Shown piece after piece: positions 9,310 through 18,327 of a stretch of 64,000 bases of DNA (positions are counted from its first letter, which is position 1; each line of letters begins with the position of its first letter). Position numbers and translations under genes: made by a program. The stretch comes from DATFVA01 sp963774455 (lineage in GTDB: Bacteria; Bacteroidota; Ignavibacteria; Ignavibacteriales; Ignavibacteriaceae), in NCBI GenBank assembly GCA_963774455.1, contig CAVZFD010000003.1, positions 372,001 to 436,000 on the forward strand, written 5' to 3'. The notes under the pieces were generated by a model. It had not been told where the DNA came from, did no database searches, and saw only the letters and a program-made list of their open reading frames with translations.

Positions 9310-10977
9310 ATGAAAAAATTCTTTACACTGATGTCCTTTGTTTTCCTACTTGGCTCAGCATCCGCTCAAATCGTTATTGACGGAGATATGCTGGATTGGG
9401 CAGGAATAGACCCGCTGGATACCGGACTGCCTTCAGAAAGTTACGGCGTTGTCTCGGATCCGCAGTACTCCGATTTTAACGTTCGCCATGTATACGTAAC
9501 GCATGACTCTGAGAATGTTTACTGCAGGATAGACCTTGATCCTACAGCTAACTTTGATAACTTCTTTAATTTCAGTAACCCTCCGGTATTTGAAATGTGG
9601 CTCGATACTGAGATTGGCGATACCACCGGTTTGGATTGGGAATGGTGGAATAATGCTTATAATTACAATATTAACCTTGCATCCACATTAAATCCCGATT
9701 CTACTAATAAATATGGTATTTTATATTACTACACGGGAGGAAGAAACTTTACAGGTACCCTTGAGTTTCTTGCAAATGTTCCTATGGCCATTAACAGTGA
9801 TAACAATCAGTTGGAATTCTCTATACCTCGCAATATGGTCAATTTTGGGAGTGAGTTCAGACCTATGATGTATTCAGTTGGTGATCAGGCGTGGGGCGTA
9901 GGTGAGTCACAACTGCCGCTGGAAGGCGGAGCTTCAATGGTGAAATATGATTTCTGGTACGGCGGTTCTGTATACCAGCACCAGGGAGACCAGATTATGT
10001 CGGATATAACTATCGACGGCGATCTGCTCGATTGGGTAGCCGCAGGTATTCAGCCGGCTGATGTTGGTGAGTGTGCCGAGGAACTGGGTGATATGCCTAC
10101 AGGTCCCGAGTTCGACATCCAGGATATGTACGTAACAAGCGACTCAACAGATCTTTACATCAGGATCGACATTGATCCTTCCGCAACCTTTGCAGGAATG
10201 TATAATAACTATGAAAATTCACCTGCATTCCAGTTATTCTTCGAGGTTAACTGGGGCGATACAACCGGCTTAGGTTATGGCGGTTTCTGGAGACTCCCGG
10301 TTGATTATATGGTTGACTTAAGTGCCGCGCTTCATCCTGATTCAACGGGAAATGAAGTACCTGTATACAGATATATAGCTGACTGGCCGGGTGCATATGA
10401 AGAATTTGTTGAGGTTGAAGGTGCGACGGCAATGTTTGCTAAAAATTCTGAGGATAACGTAGTTGAAATAGCCGTCCCGCGCACGGTTATAAATGCAGGA
10501 ACCGATGTAAGACCCTGGCTCTACGTCGTTGGCAATGATAACTGGGATAATGAGGAATACGTTCCTAACCCGATCACTGAAAATGCAGCAGCCTACTACG
10601 CAATTAATTATAACTTTATAGACGGACCGAGCGTTCACAGGTTAGGTGATAGATCTGTAGTTGCAGTGAGGGATGATAAGGATATATCAACAGCCGAAGG
10701 ATTTGGATTAGTATCTAATTATCCCAATCCATTTAACCCGACCACAACTATAGAATTTTCCATCCCGGAAAGGTCTATGGTTAAGGTTGAGATCTTTGAT
10801 ATTCTTGGACGTAAAGTTTCTACTTTAATAAACAACCAGGAACTTAACGCCGGAATGCAGAGGCTTGTATGGAACGGCAAAAATGACAACGGTGTTCAGA
10901 TGGTAAGCGGCGCCTATTTATACAGGATCAGTTCGGATAAATACAGTGTTACAAAAAAGATGATGTTAATTAAATAG
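9310..10977 (+). CDS. Secreted protein with two CBM9/DOMON-like repeats and T9SS tail
   Basis: I start at ATG 9310 (MKKFFTLMSFVFLLGSASAQ, a clear signal peptide); a GTG at 9301 would only add MII. The 555-residue protein has two similar halves, each opening with IDGD(M/L)LDW (IVIDGDMLDWAG and ITIDGDLLDWVA). Both repeat VYVTHDSENVYCRIDLD or MYVTSDSTDLYIRIDID, then PAF/VFE and GDTTGL motifs. This pattern fits the CBM9-like/DOMON beta-sandwich used for carbohydrate or haem binding. The C-terminus YPNPFNPTTTIEFSIPE through GAYLYRISSDK is a T9SS type A sorting domain. It follows the operon's hydrolases, so glycan binding at the cell surface is the best guess. Confidence 0.7.
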   Translation: MKKFFTLMSFVFLLGSASAQIVIDGDMLDWAGIDPLDTGLPSESYGVVSDPQYSDFNVRHVYVTHDSENVYCRIDLDPTANFDNFFNFSNPPVFEMWLDTEIGDTTGLDWEWWNNAYNYNINLASTLNPDSTNKYGILYYYTGGRNFTGTLEFLANVPMAINSDNNQLEFSIPRNMVNFGSEFRPMMYSVGDQAWGVGESQLPLEGGASMVKYDFWYGGSVYQHQGDQIMSDITIDGDLLDWVAAGIQPADVGECAEELGDMPTGPEFDIQDMYVTSDSTDLYIRIDIDPSATFAGMYNNYENSPAFQLFFEVNWGDTTGLGYGGFWRLPVDYMVDLSAALHPDSTGNEVPVYRYIADWPGAYEEFVEVEGATAMFAKNSEDNVVEIAVPRTVINAGTDVRPWLYVVGNDNWDNEEYVPNPITENAAAYYAINYNFIDGPSVHRLGDRSVVAVRDDKDISTAEGFGLVSNYPNPFNPTTTIEFSIPERSMVKVEIFDILGRKVSTLINNQELNAGMQRLVWNGKNDNGVQMVSGAYLYRISSDKYSVTKKMMLIK

Positions 10978-10986
10978 TAATAATCA

Positions 10987-11070
10987 GGGAGGCTGACTCA
11001 AAAGCGAGTCAATGTCGAAAGATTGAGTCTTCGACAGTCTTGAACTGACGGGCTTTTGAGACGGCCTCCC
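10987..11070. repeat. 84-bp MITE-like element or long hairpin with terminal inverted repeats
   Basis: The left arm GGGAGGCTGACTCAAAAGC (10987-11005) and right arm GCTTTTGAGACGGCCTCCC (11052-11070) are inverted repeats with two mismatches in 19. An internal TGTCGAA/TTCGACA pair extends the hairpin. The arms resemble terminal repeats of IS1182-type elements in Bacteroidota (from memory). No target duplication is obvious. Lying between two co-oriented genes, it could also act as a terminator or attenuator. No transposase is present. Confidence 0.55.
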
Positions 11071-11085
11071 AATTTTAGAAATTTT

Positions 11086-12471
11086 ATGGTGAAAAAAATG
11101 ACCAGGAACATTATCAAACTATTCCTGATAACCATTGCAGCATTAACCCTTAATTCCTGCATACCCGACAGGATGCCGACGGCCCCTACAGAAATAGACA
11201 GGCCCTCATTCGTGAAGATAGGATTTGATGCCTCCAACCTGGTTTTCCCGCTGGACCAACAGGTTAAGTTTTATTTTAATGAAGCAATGGATCTGAATAG
11301 TTTTCCTTCAAATGTAGTAGTGGAAAGCGTCAGCGGAAAAATTGACGGCACATTTTCCTATGGTGAGGCGGATACGATTGTTGTATATACCCCGGCAGGG
11401 AATTATAACCCGGCTGAATTTTATTCTGTATCCGTCAAAGGGGGAGTAATGGATGTACATGGAAATTCTATGCTCTCGCCGAATGATGAGGATGTCCCCG
11501 AAACAAGCTGGTTCTTTACAAGCGGTGAATATTCCAATAACGGATTTCCCCTTGGATTTATCAGGGATAAATCAAACAGGAATATGATATACAAGATAGG
11601 TGAGTTTAACGAATTCCTTGACAGTCTTCTACTCCCTGAACCCGAGGATTATCAGACTTCAGCACTGGAGATCGAAAAAAATTCGGATAAACTATTTATA
11701 GTAAGCATTAAACTTAGTGATGGTATAGTTACCGTAGTTAACCCCGATAATTTTACGATTGAAAATCAGATAACCGTAGGATTAGGACCGACGAATATAG
11801 AGTTCGGAAACAATAAAGCTTATGTAACCAACGCGTCTGCAAAATCCTTTTCGGTTATCGATCTGAATTCGCTTACAACAGAAACAACCAATGTTTTTGC
11901 AGACGATTTCAGACCAAAAGATGTATCCTTCAGCCCGTTAAGCAACAAGCTTTATTTTTACAGCACTACAAATTCTGATATTAAAGTTGTTGATGCGAAT
12001 GATTACAACAATTCGCACATTGTATCATCAGGTTTAACTACCAAACCAACTGATATTGAGATCAGCGATAACGGCCGTTACCTTTACCTGCTGGGAACCA
12101 ACTCAAGTGTAATTTCAGTTTTTGATGTGGAAACTGAAACTCCCCAGGTACTTGACCCGGGATTCCAATACCTGACAGACGGGATAATGGGTAAGGATTA
12201 TTATTATGCCGCCTATTTCAGAGGTACCGGGGGTGATAATATCGGAGGCATTCTGAAGATAGACGTGAGTTCGAATACCGTTGCCGATCATCTCGAGTGG
12301 GAATACCAGGTAGATCAGCTCAGGTTAACTTCTGCAGAGGAACTCCTGTATGCTGTGACCCCGATTGATTCGACTGTACAGGTTATAGAAACCAAAACGA
12401 TGAAAAATATTTCAAGTGCGAAAGTCGGCGGCAGCTTAAAATACCTGGCAATTACGAAAAATAACTATTAA
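11086..12471 (+). CDS. Surface lipoprotein with Ig-like (Big_5) domain and YVTN-type beta-propeller
   Basis: The start is taken at ATG 11086 because the longer frame from 11056 begins inside the hairpin element. The 461-residue protein has a lipoprotein signal ending LTLNSC, so the lipidated Cys is near residue 25. Residues of about 45-150 form a Big_5-like domain (VFPLDQQVKFYFNEAMDL, VMDVHGNSML). The rest shows repeated propeller blades such as VVNPDNFTIENQITVGLGPT, NKAYVTNASAKSFSVIDLNS and GRYLYLLGTNSSVISVFDVE, the YVTN/NHL pattern. It directly precedes a TonB-dependent receptor, a position where lipoprotein partners of outer-membrane transporters are common. No catalytic residue is evident, so a binding or assembly role at the outer membrane is the inference. 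Confidence 0.65.
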   Translation: MVKKMTRNIIKLFLITIAALTLNSCIPDRMPTAPTEIDRPSFVKIGFDASNLVFPLDQQVKFYFNEAMDLNSFPSNVVVESVSGKIDGTFSYGEADTIVVYTPAGNYNPAEFYSVSVKGGVMDVHGNSMLSPNDEDVPETSWFFTSGEYSNNGFPLGFIRDKSNRNMIYKIGEFNEFLDSLLLPEPEDYQTSALEIEKNSDKLFIVSIKLSDGIVTVVNPDNFTIENQITVGLGPTNIEFGNNKAYVTNASAKSFSVIDLNSLTTETTNVFADDFRPKDVSFSPLSNKLYFYSTTNSDIKVVDANDYNNSHIVSSGLTTKPTDIEISDNGRYLYLLGTNSSVISVFDVETETPQVLDPGFQYLTDGIMGKDYYYAAYFRGTGGDNIGGILKIDVSSNTVADHLEWEYQVDQLRLTSAEELLYAVTPIDSTVQVIETKTMKNISSAKVGGSLKYLAITKNNY

Positions 12472-12496
12472 TAGCATTAAAACTTTTGGTTATCCT

Positions 12497-15040
12497 ATGA
12501 GTAAATACATTTTAATTTTTTGCACCTTGATTTTAATGTCGTCTCAGGCAGCTGCACAGAGCGGCGGTAAGATCGTAGGTAAAATAACTGATGCTTCAAC
12601 CGGGCAGCCGTTAGTCGGATGCAGTATATTCATCGAGAATATTATGCTCGGTGATGCAACCGATGAGGATGGCACCTATCTGATTCTTAATATTCCATCC
12701 GGAACCCATAATGTCAGGGTCAAAATGCTGGGATACAACACGCAGGTCGTTGAAGGCGTGAAAGTCTCATCCGGTTTAACAGTTACACTGGATTTTGAAC
12801 TTCAGCCCGAGTCTATCAAAATGCAGGAAGTGACAGTAACATCTTATAAGATACCTCCTGTACAAAAAGACCTGACGAGCAAATTACAGGGAAGGACAGC
12901 GGAGGAAATCTCCCAGATCCCAATAACGACAATTAAAGATGTACTGGTTCAACAGGCGGGAGTCACAAGACAGGTTCTGACCCGCGACGTTTCGAGTCTG
13001 CCGGTATTCGGTCAGTTTGCTACTGTGCCGTCTGACGGACTCCATTTCAGAGGTGGAAGAGAGAACGAAGCTGAATATCTGCTGGACGGTATAAATGTCG
13101 GGGATGCGTTGTGGGGCGATTTCAATATAGACCAGATGGGTGAGCTGGCTATCAGTTCGATGGAAACATTCACCGGTACATTTGCTCCCCAGTACGGTGA
13201 GGCAATGTCGGGCGTTGTGAAAATATCAAGCGCGTCGGATATGTCAACCACACCGAAGTTTGCAATTAAATCATTTACTGACAATTTCGGTATCGACGCT
13301 GTTTCAGAGAACACCAAAAGTCTTGAATTCTCTATGTCAGCCTCGCTGCCTTTTTACAGCAACCTTGGTTTTATATATTCTCATCGTACGTTCAGTACAG
13401 ACGGTTATATATATGGTTACATATTTCCAAACTATATAAACAGTGAGGGTACTGATAAAAGCGGAACGCCCGAAAGAGTTCCGATGCAATTCAGCGATAC
13501 CCAATTCGATTTTGCCAAGATAATCTGGCAGGCTGTTCCCAGCTTTAAAGTTACCCTCGGAGGTTTCTATTCAAAGGCAAACAAGGGAGTATATAACCAC
13601 TATTTCAAATATAACCCCTATGGAACTCCTCCCGTCCGGTTAAACGACGACCTGGGGTATATTAAGTTTAATTACCTGATTAACGAGAGAAGTTACGTTG
13701 AACTCTCATTAGCTAATTACGAAAGAAAATTTAAGTCAAGCGTATATGATGACCTGTCGCTTTACGGTATAGTACCGCAGAACGGCACAGCAGAATTTTC
13801 TTTTATCGGAGAGGACTGGGTTTTCTTCAATACTTATTTCAACAGGAAAGAAGCGAAACTGGACTATGTCTGGCAGATCAACAAAATTCATAACCTTTCA
13901 ATAGGATCCAGCCTGCAGCTTCTGAAGACTGATCTGACGAGGCGCAACCCCGATGGCGGCGAGGCGCTTGAGCAGTATAATTATAAGCCCTACCAGGTAG
14001 ACGGATATGTGAATGAGAAAATGGAATTTGAGGATATGGGTATGATTATCAACCTTGGAGCAAGGTTCGATTATATCAATACAAACAGGAAAGTGCTGGT
14101 TGATCTAAAGCAAAACGGAAATCCGAACGCTCCTTTAGAAGAAGCCAGGGCTGACTTTTATGTTACACCACGACTGGGTATAAGCTTCCCGATTGCCGAT
14201 AAAGCCGCGGTAAGGTTCGGGTACGGGCATTACTACCAGTTCCCGAATTACTATAAGGTATTCCAGGGAACTTATTATTTGTCGGCATCCGGACAGTACA
14301 GGCCGAATCCTCAGCTTGAGAACACGCCTCTTGCCGCGACGACAATTGAGCCTGAGAAAACGGTGAATTACGAATTCGGACTACAGACAATGCTTGGCGA
14401 CTATGTTTCACTTGACGTAACTGCATTCTACAGGAAAACAAATAACCTGGTTGGAGTACTCCTCAATGAAACAACTGAAGGCAAACGGTTCCAGGTAATG
14501 GGTAATATCGACTACGCTACTGTAAAAGGACTCGAATTTTCATTGAAGAAAACCTTTTCAAAACATTTCTCCGCTTTCTTCAATTACACATTATCGAATA
14601 CCCTTGTCAGTACATCTGTATTGTTTGAACGGCCTACAGATGAATCCAGAACATTCCCGGCAAACTGGGATCAGCCTCATGTTTTCCAGGGTAATGTGCA
14701 TTTCGAAATGGATAATGGACTGGGCTTTTCACTATACGGAAGTATCTCTTCAGGTTTTCCTTATACACGGTCGTCCTTTGATCCTAACGGAGAACGCTCA
14801 CCCGCTGTACATCAGCTTGATCTGAACCTGTTTAAGAACTTTGATTTCTTCGGCTTCAAACAGCAGCTGTTTGTGCAGGTGACAAACCTGACTAATGACC
14901 GGAATATCTGGTGGGTATATGCCGATTCAGGTGTAGCGGGAGCAGATGCAAATGAGGCAACCTCATATGATTACACAAACAATCCGAGTATGTACGGACC
15001 GGGAAGAACAGTTCGCCTAGGAATAAAAATATGGAATTAG
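12497..15040 (+). CDS. TonB-dependent outer-membrane receptor with CarboxypepD-regulatory-like domain
   Basis: The 847-residue protein has the signal peptide MSKYILIFCTLILMSSQAAAQ. Residues of about 25-110 form a carboxypeptidase-regulatory-like domain (GKIVGKITDASTGQPLVGC, DEDGTYLILNIPSGTHNVRV). The plug follows (PITTIKDVLVQQAGVTRQ, FRGGRENEAEYLLDGINVGD). The rest is a 22-strand-type barrel rich in aromatic residues with late motifs NYEFGLQTMLGDYVSLDVTA and QLDLNLFKNFDFFG. It imports a ligand across the outer membrane using the proton motive force via TonB. No SusD-like gene follows; secreted and PorV-like proteins come next. The substrate is probably glycan-derived, inferred only from the locus. 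Confidence 0.85.
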   Translation: MSKYILIFCTLILMSSQAAAQSGGKIVGKITDASTGQPLVGCSIFIENIMLGDATDEDGTYLILNIPSGTHNVRVKMLGYNTQVVEGVKVSSGLTVTLDFELQPESIKMQEVTVTSYKIPPVQKDLTSKLQGRTAEEISQIPITTIKDVLVQQAGVTRQVLTRDVSSLPVFGQFATVPSDGLHFRGGRENEAEYLLDGINVGDALWGDFNIDQMGELAISSMETFTGTFAPQYGEAMSGVVKISSASDMSTTPKFAIKSFTDNFGIDAVSENTKSLEFSMSASLPFYSNLGFIYSHRTFSTDGYIYGYIFPNYINSEGTDKSGTPERVPMQFSDTQFDFAKIIWQAVPSFKVTLGGFYSKANKGVYNHYFKYNPYGTPPVRLNDDLGYIKFNYLINERSYVELSLANYERKFKSSVYDDLSLYGIVPQNGTAEFSFIGEDWVFFNTYFNRKEAKLDYVWQINKIHNLSIGSSLQLLKTDLTRRNPDGGEALEQYNYKPYQVDGYVNEKMEFEDMGMIINLGARFDYINTNRKVLVDLKQNGNPNAPLEEARADFYVTPRLGISFPIADKAAVRFGYGHYYQFPNYYKVFQGTYYLSASGQYRPNPQLENTPLAATTIEPEKTVNYEFGLQTMLGDYVSLDVTAFYRKTNNLVGVLLNETTEGKRFQVMGNIDYATVKGLEFSLKKTFSKHFSAFFNYTLSNTLVSTSVLFERPTDESRTFPANWDQPHVFQGNVHFEMDNGLGFSLYGSISSGFPYTRSSFDPNGERSPAVHQLDLNLFKNFDFFGFKQQLFVQVTNLTNDRNIWWVYADSGVAGADANEATSYDYTNNPSMYGPGRTVRLGIKIWN

Positions 15041-15044
15041 CCTT

Positions 15045-17252
15045 ATGATTTTTAATAAGAACATCACGTTTATCAAAGCTGTCATTTTAATAGCTCTATT
15101 TTTTATGCCGTTTATCAGGGCGCAGCAGCAGAATCCTATGGACAATAAGCGGTGGAATAAAATGGATATTAATAAAGTCGCCACAGTATTCGACAATACT
15201 GGTATGCTCTGCGACGGTGATAACCAGAGTTACAGTAATGCAAGATCACCTTCTTTTGAATATCCTCAGGGGAGCGGAAAGGAATACGGTACCTGCGTTG
15301 CTGTGGTTATCGGGGCTCCCTATCCCCAGGACCCTGCTGTGGTAGGAGGCACCAATCCCGAAAATTATCCTTACCTTGACGGGACAATGGATGAGGGTCC
15401 GGCTGACTTCTGGAATGAAGAACACTTTGCGCCCTACCCTGAATTTATTAACCCGCAAAAAGCAAGTCTCAGTACAGACCCATCCTCCTGGCCCACAAGC
15501 TGGCCGGCATCACTGCCGAATTATTATCCTGTGGATGGAATGTCGAATGAGAAAATTACCAATAATAATCTGCCTACAGTACCGATTCTGCTGGACCCGG
15601 AAACAGGCTGGCCCGGTGCTGGGGCCGACGGCAGAACCATCGCTGACCAGGAGACTTTCAGCTATATGTTCGGCTGGGGCGGAACAGATCAGCTGGGATC
15701 AGGAAATAGTCAGACGCGATGGCTCAGGACACAGATGATGATGAGAGGCATGGCATGGGAAGGATCACTTTATGAAAGTTTTATCATCTGGGTGTTCATC
15801 GTCCGTAATCCAACAGACAAACCGATCGTTGATATGTCAATGGGTATCCATGATGATCTGAGTTTCTTTCCAGCATTCATTCCGGGCATAGGGCAGGATG
15901 CCGACAGGCATTACTATGATCCGAACCTTCAGCTTGCCTACGGCTGGGATGATGACGGGTATGAAGAAAATCCGATCGGAGGCGGCGGTCTTACCGGAGA
16001 GGATATCGCCTGGGGCGGTGTTCTGGTTCTTAAAATGCCCGGCGGCGACGGTAAAGTGAAATCTTATGATGCTGCACATTTCTGGGAAGGACAGACATCG
16101 AATTCCGGAAGCGGCGGCGATCCTGAGATGTATTATCAATGGAATTTATTGAACGAAAATGACCCTCAGGATAGTGACGGCGATGGTATCGATGATGATT
16201 TTGACGGGAACGGTATACCTGATATACAGGACGGCGGTCCCAATTATTACGTTGGAAGCGGTGCGGACGGTCTCCAGATTCTCGGCTCTGATAAATTTAC
16301 CCTGCAGCCGGGTGAATCGGATACCTTAATCTTTGCAACAATTTTCGGAGCGACAGAGCAGGACATAAAAACGAACTCTCAGCGCGCGATCGCATTGTAT
16401 AGTAATGACTGGCATCCGTTAAAAGCTCCTGATCCGCCGGTTGTTGAATCATTTATCGACGATAAAAAAGTCACCCTTATTTGGGGAAACAACAGTGAGC
16501 ACGATCCTAAGTTTGAAGGTTATAAGGTCTTCAGGTCGCAGGATGACGGACAGACCTGGGGAAGTGAAAGTTTTACCGACTTCCAGGGAGGTATACATTA
16601 TGTTCCTCTTGCTCAGTTCGATCTTGAAAACGGAATAAAAGGATATTACCAGACACTACCGGAATACGCGTGGTATTACCTCGGGGATGATAAATGGAAT
16701 AATCTTCGATTTGTTGTAAGCGGAGATTCAATTCCGGGATTCGACCTTGGGGAGCATAGACTTACTCACTTTCAGGATGGTGATACAGTAAATGTTTATG
16801 TCGATAGAACCGTATTAAACGGAATTGATTATAGGTATTATGTAGCAGCATATGACTCAGGCAACGGAATTGTTGGGCCCCTCGAAAATTCTGCCGCGTC
16901 AAAACCGGAGGAACTCAACAATACGGTTAATGTCCGTCCCGAGCTTGCGGTTACGACAGGCAGTCTTGATAATGTAAGAGTAGTACCCAATCCATACGTT
17001 ATTTCCGCTATATGGGAGACAGGCTGGAATGAACATATAATACAGTTTACAGGCTTATCTCAAAAGGCATCGATAAAAATCTTTAACACAGCCGGTGAAC
17101 TGATAAAATCCCTTCACAAGGATGACAACACCAGCATAATGGAATGGAATTTAATGAACGAGTATAATCAGCTCGTTGCTCCCGGCGTATATTTCTATGT
17201 AATAAGTTCACCTGCCGGCACTGTAACAGGGAAATTTTTTGTAATTCTTTAA
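15045..17252 (+). CDS. Secreted protein with calcium-binding-type Asp repeat, FN3 and T9SS-like tail (paralog 1)
   Basis: The 735-residue exported protein has a signal peptide ending FMPFIRAQQQ. The N-terminal half (NPMDNKRWNKMDINKVATVF, SPSFEYPQGSGKEYG) has no function I recognise. Around residues 370-400 DPQDSDGDGIDDDFDGNGIP is an Asp-rich, thrombospondin-3/EF-hand-like calcium motif. An FN3-like domain (VTLIWGNNSEHDPKFEGYKV) and a T9SS type A-like tail (VVPNPYVISAIWETGW to GVYFYVISS) follow. The gene at 18328 encodes a clear paralog, and the PorV-like gene lies between them. It begins 4 bp after the TonB receptor stop. A structural or glycan-binding role in a surface complex with the receptor is plausible but not shown. 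Confidence 0.65.
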   Translation: MIFNKNITFIKAVILIALFFMPFIRAQQQNPMDNKRWNKMDINKVATVFDNTGMLCDGDNQSYSNARSPSFEYPQGSGKEYGTCVAVVIGAPYPQDPAVVGGTNPENYPYLDGTMDEGPADFWNEEHFAPYPEFINPQKASLSTDPSSWPTSWPASLPNYYPVDGMSNEKITNNNLPTVPILLDPETGWPGAGADGRTIADQETFSYMFGWGGTDQLGSGNSQTRWLRTQMMMRGMAWEGSLYESFIIWVFIVRNPTDKPIVDMSMGIHDDLSFFPAFIPGIGQDADRHYYDPNLQLAYGWDDDGYEENPIGGGGLTGEDIAWGGVLVLKMPGGDGKVKSYDAAHFWEGQTSNSGSGGDPEMYYQWNLLNENDPQDSDGDGIDDDFDGNGIPDIQDGGPNYYVGSGADGLQILGSDKFTLQPGESDTLIFATIFGATEQDIKTNSQRAIALYSNDWHPLKAPDPPVVESFIDDKKVTLIWGNNSEHDPKFEGYKVFRSQDDGQTWGSESFTDFQGGIHYVPLAQFDLENGIKGYYQTLPEYAWYYLGDDKWNNLRFVVSGDSIPGFDLGEHRLTHFQDGDTVNVYVDRTVLNGIDYRYYVAAYDSGNGIVGPLENSAASKPEELNNTVNVRPELAVTTGSLDNVRVVPNPYVISAIWETGWNEHIIQFTGLSQKASIKIFNTAGELIKSLHKDDNTSIMEWNLMNEYNQLVAPGVYFYVISSPAGTVTGKFFVIL

Positions 17253-17264
17253 CAGGAACAGGCT

Positions 17265-18308
17265 ATGAAATATTTATACACATACAAAATGATTCAAAGA
17301 ATTTTTTTAGCAGCCGTGTTATCATTCTTGATCAGTGAGACCCGGGTGTTTGCACAGCAGGATGTCGATTATTCGGGAACATCGGCGGCAAACTTTCTGA
17401 AGATAGGCGTCGGTTCAAGGCCGATGGCTATGGGTGATGCGGCAATTGCCACAGTAAACTCCCCGGAAGCGCTTTTCTGGAACCCAGCCGCGCTGACCAG
17501 GATAAATGATGAATTGGCGATTTCTTTTTCAACAATGGACTGGCTGGTTGAAACACGGAACTCATACGTTGCCGCTGCATATAAACTTGAAGGCGCCGGC
17601 TCTTTTGGTCTGGATCTTCAGTATCTCGACTATGGAAAGATCGAAGAGACTACCGTATACGACCAGGACGGAACAGGAAGATTCCTTTCGGCTAGCGATC
17701 TGGCGGTGGGACTAGGTTTTGCAAGGGAATTGACCGACAGGTTCTCATTCGGAGTGAAAGTTAAGTTTATTAACCAGACAATTGCAAATGCTTCGGCCAG
17801 TGCATTTGCGGTTGACCTTGGAGCGGTGTTCCTTACATCATTCTTTGATAACAGCTTCAGGTTTGCAGCCTCACTTTCAAACTTCGGAACCAAAATGCAA
17901 TTTAAAGGACAGGATTTGTCAATTACCTATTCTGTGCCCGATAATCCCGGCAACAAACAGATCCCGGCTGAGCTCTCAACTATTGAATGGGACCTTCCAC
18001 TGCTTCTCAGGTTCGGTGTATCAGACGTCATTCTTGATAATGACCAGATATCGTGGCTTATAGCCTACGATCTTTTCGACAGCAGGGATTTTAGGGTAAG
18101 GCATAACGTTGGCACTGAGGTAGGTTTATACAAAATGTTTTATCTCAGGGGCGGCTATAAGTTTAATTATGATGAAGTCAACTATACTGCGGGGTTCGGT
18201 CTCGATTTTCAGAATATAATAGATTATAAACTGAAACTGGATTACCTGTTCCTTGATTACGGGGATTTCGGAATACTGAATCAGTTTACACTTCAGTTTA
18301 ATCTATAG
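17265..18308 (+). CDS. PorV/PorQ-family outer-membrane protein
   Basis: The 347-residue protein has a signal peptide ending SETRVFAQQ and the PorV/PorQ (UPF0164) signature SAANFLKIGVGSRPMAMGDA followed by SPEALFWNPAALTRI. The rest is beta-barrel-like with alternating hydrophobic strands, ending in FTLQFNL, a terminal pattern typical of outer-membrane barrels. PorV shuttles T9SS cargo to the attachment complex in Bacteroidota. Here the gene is embedded between two T9SS-tailed paralogs, so it may be a dedicated shuttle or anchor for them. A general PorV for the cell would more often sit near other T9SS genes, none of which is seen here. Confidence 0.8.
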   Translation: MKYLYTYKMIQRIFLAAVLSFLISETRVFAQQDVDYSGTSAANFLKIGVGSRPMAMGDAAIATVNSPEALFWNPAALTRINDELAISFSTMDWLVETRNSYVAAAYKLEGAGSFGLDLQYLDYGKIEETTVYDQDGTGRFLSASDLAVGLGFARELTDRFSFGVKVKFINQTIANASASAFAVDLGAVFLTSFFDNSFRFAASLSNFGTKMQFKGQDLSITYSVPDNPGNKQIPAELSTIEWDLPLLLRFGVSDVILDNDQISWLIAYDLFDSRDFRVRHNVGTEVGLYKMFYLRGGYKFNYDEVNYTAGFGLDFQNIIDYKLKLDYLFLDYGDFGILNQFTLQFNL

Positions 18309-18327
18309 TTAATAAGAAGGACGGGCC

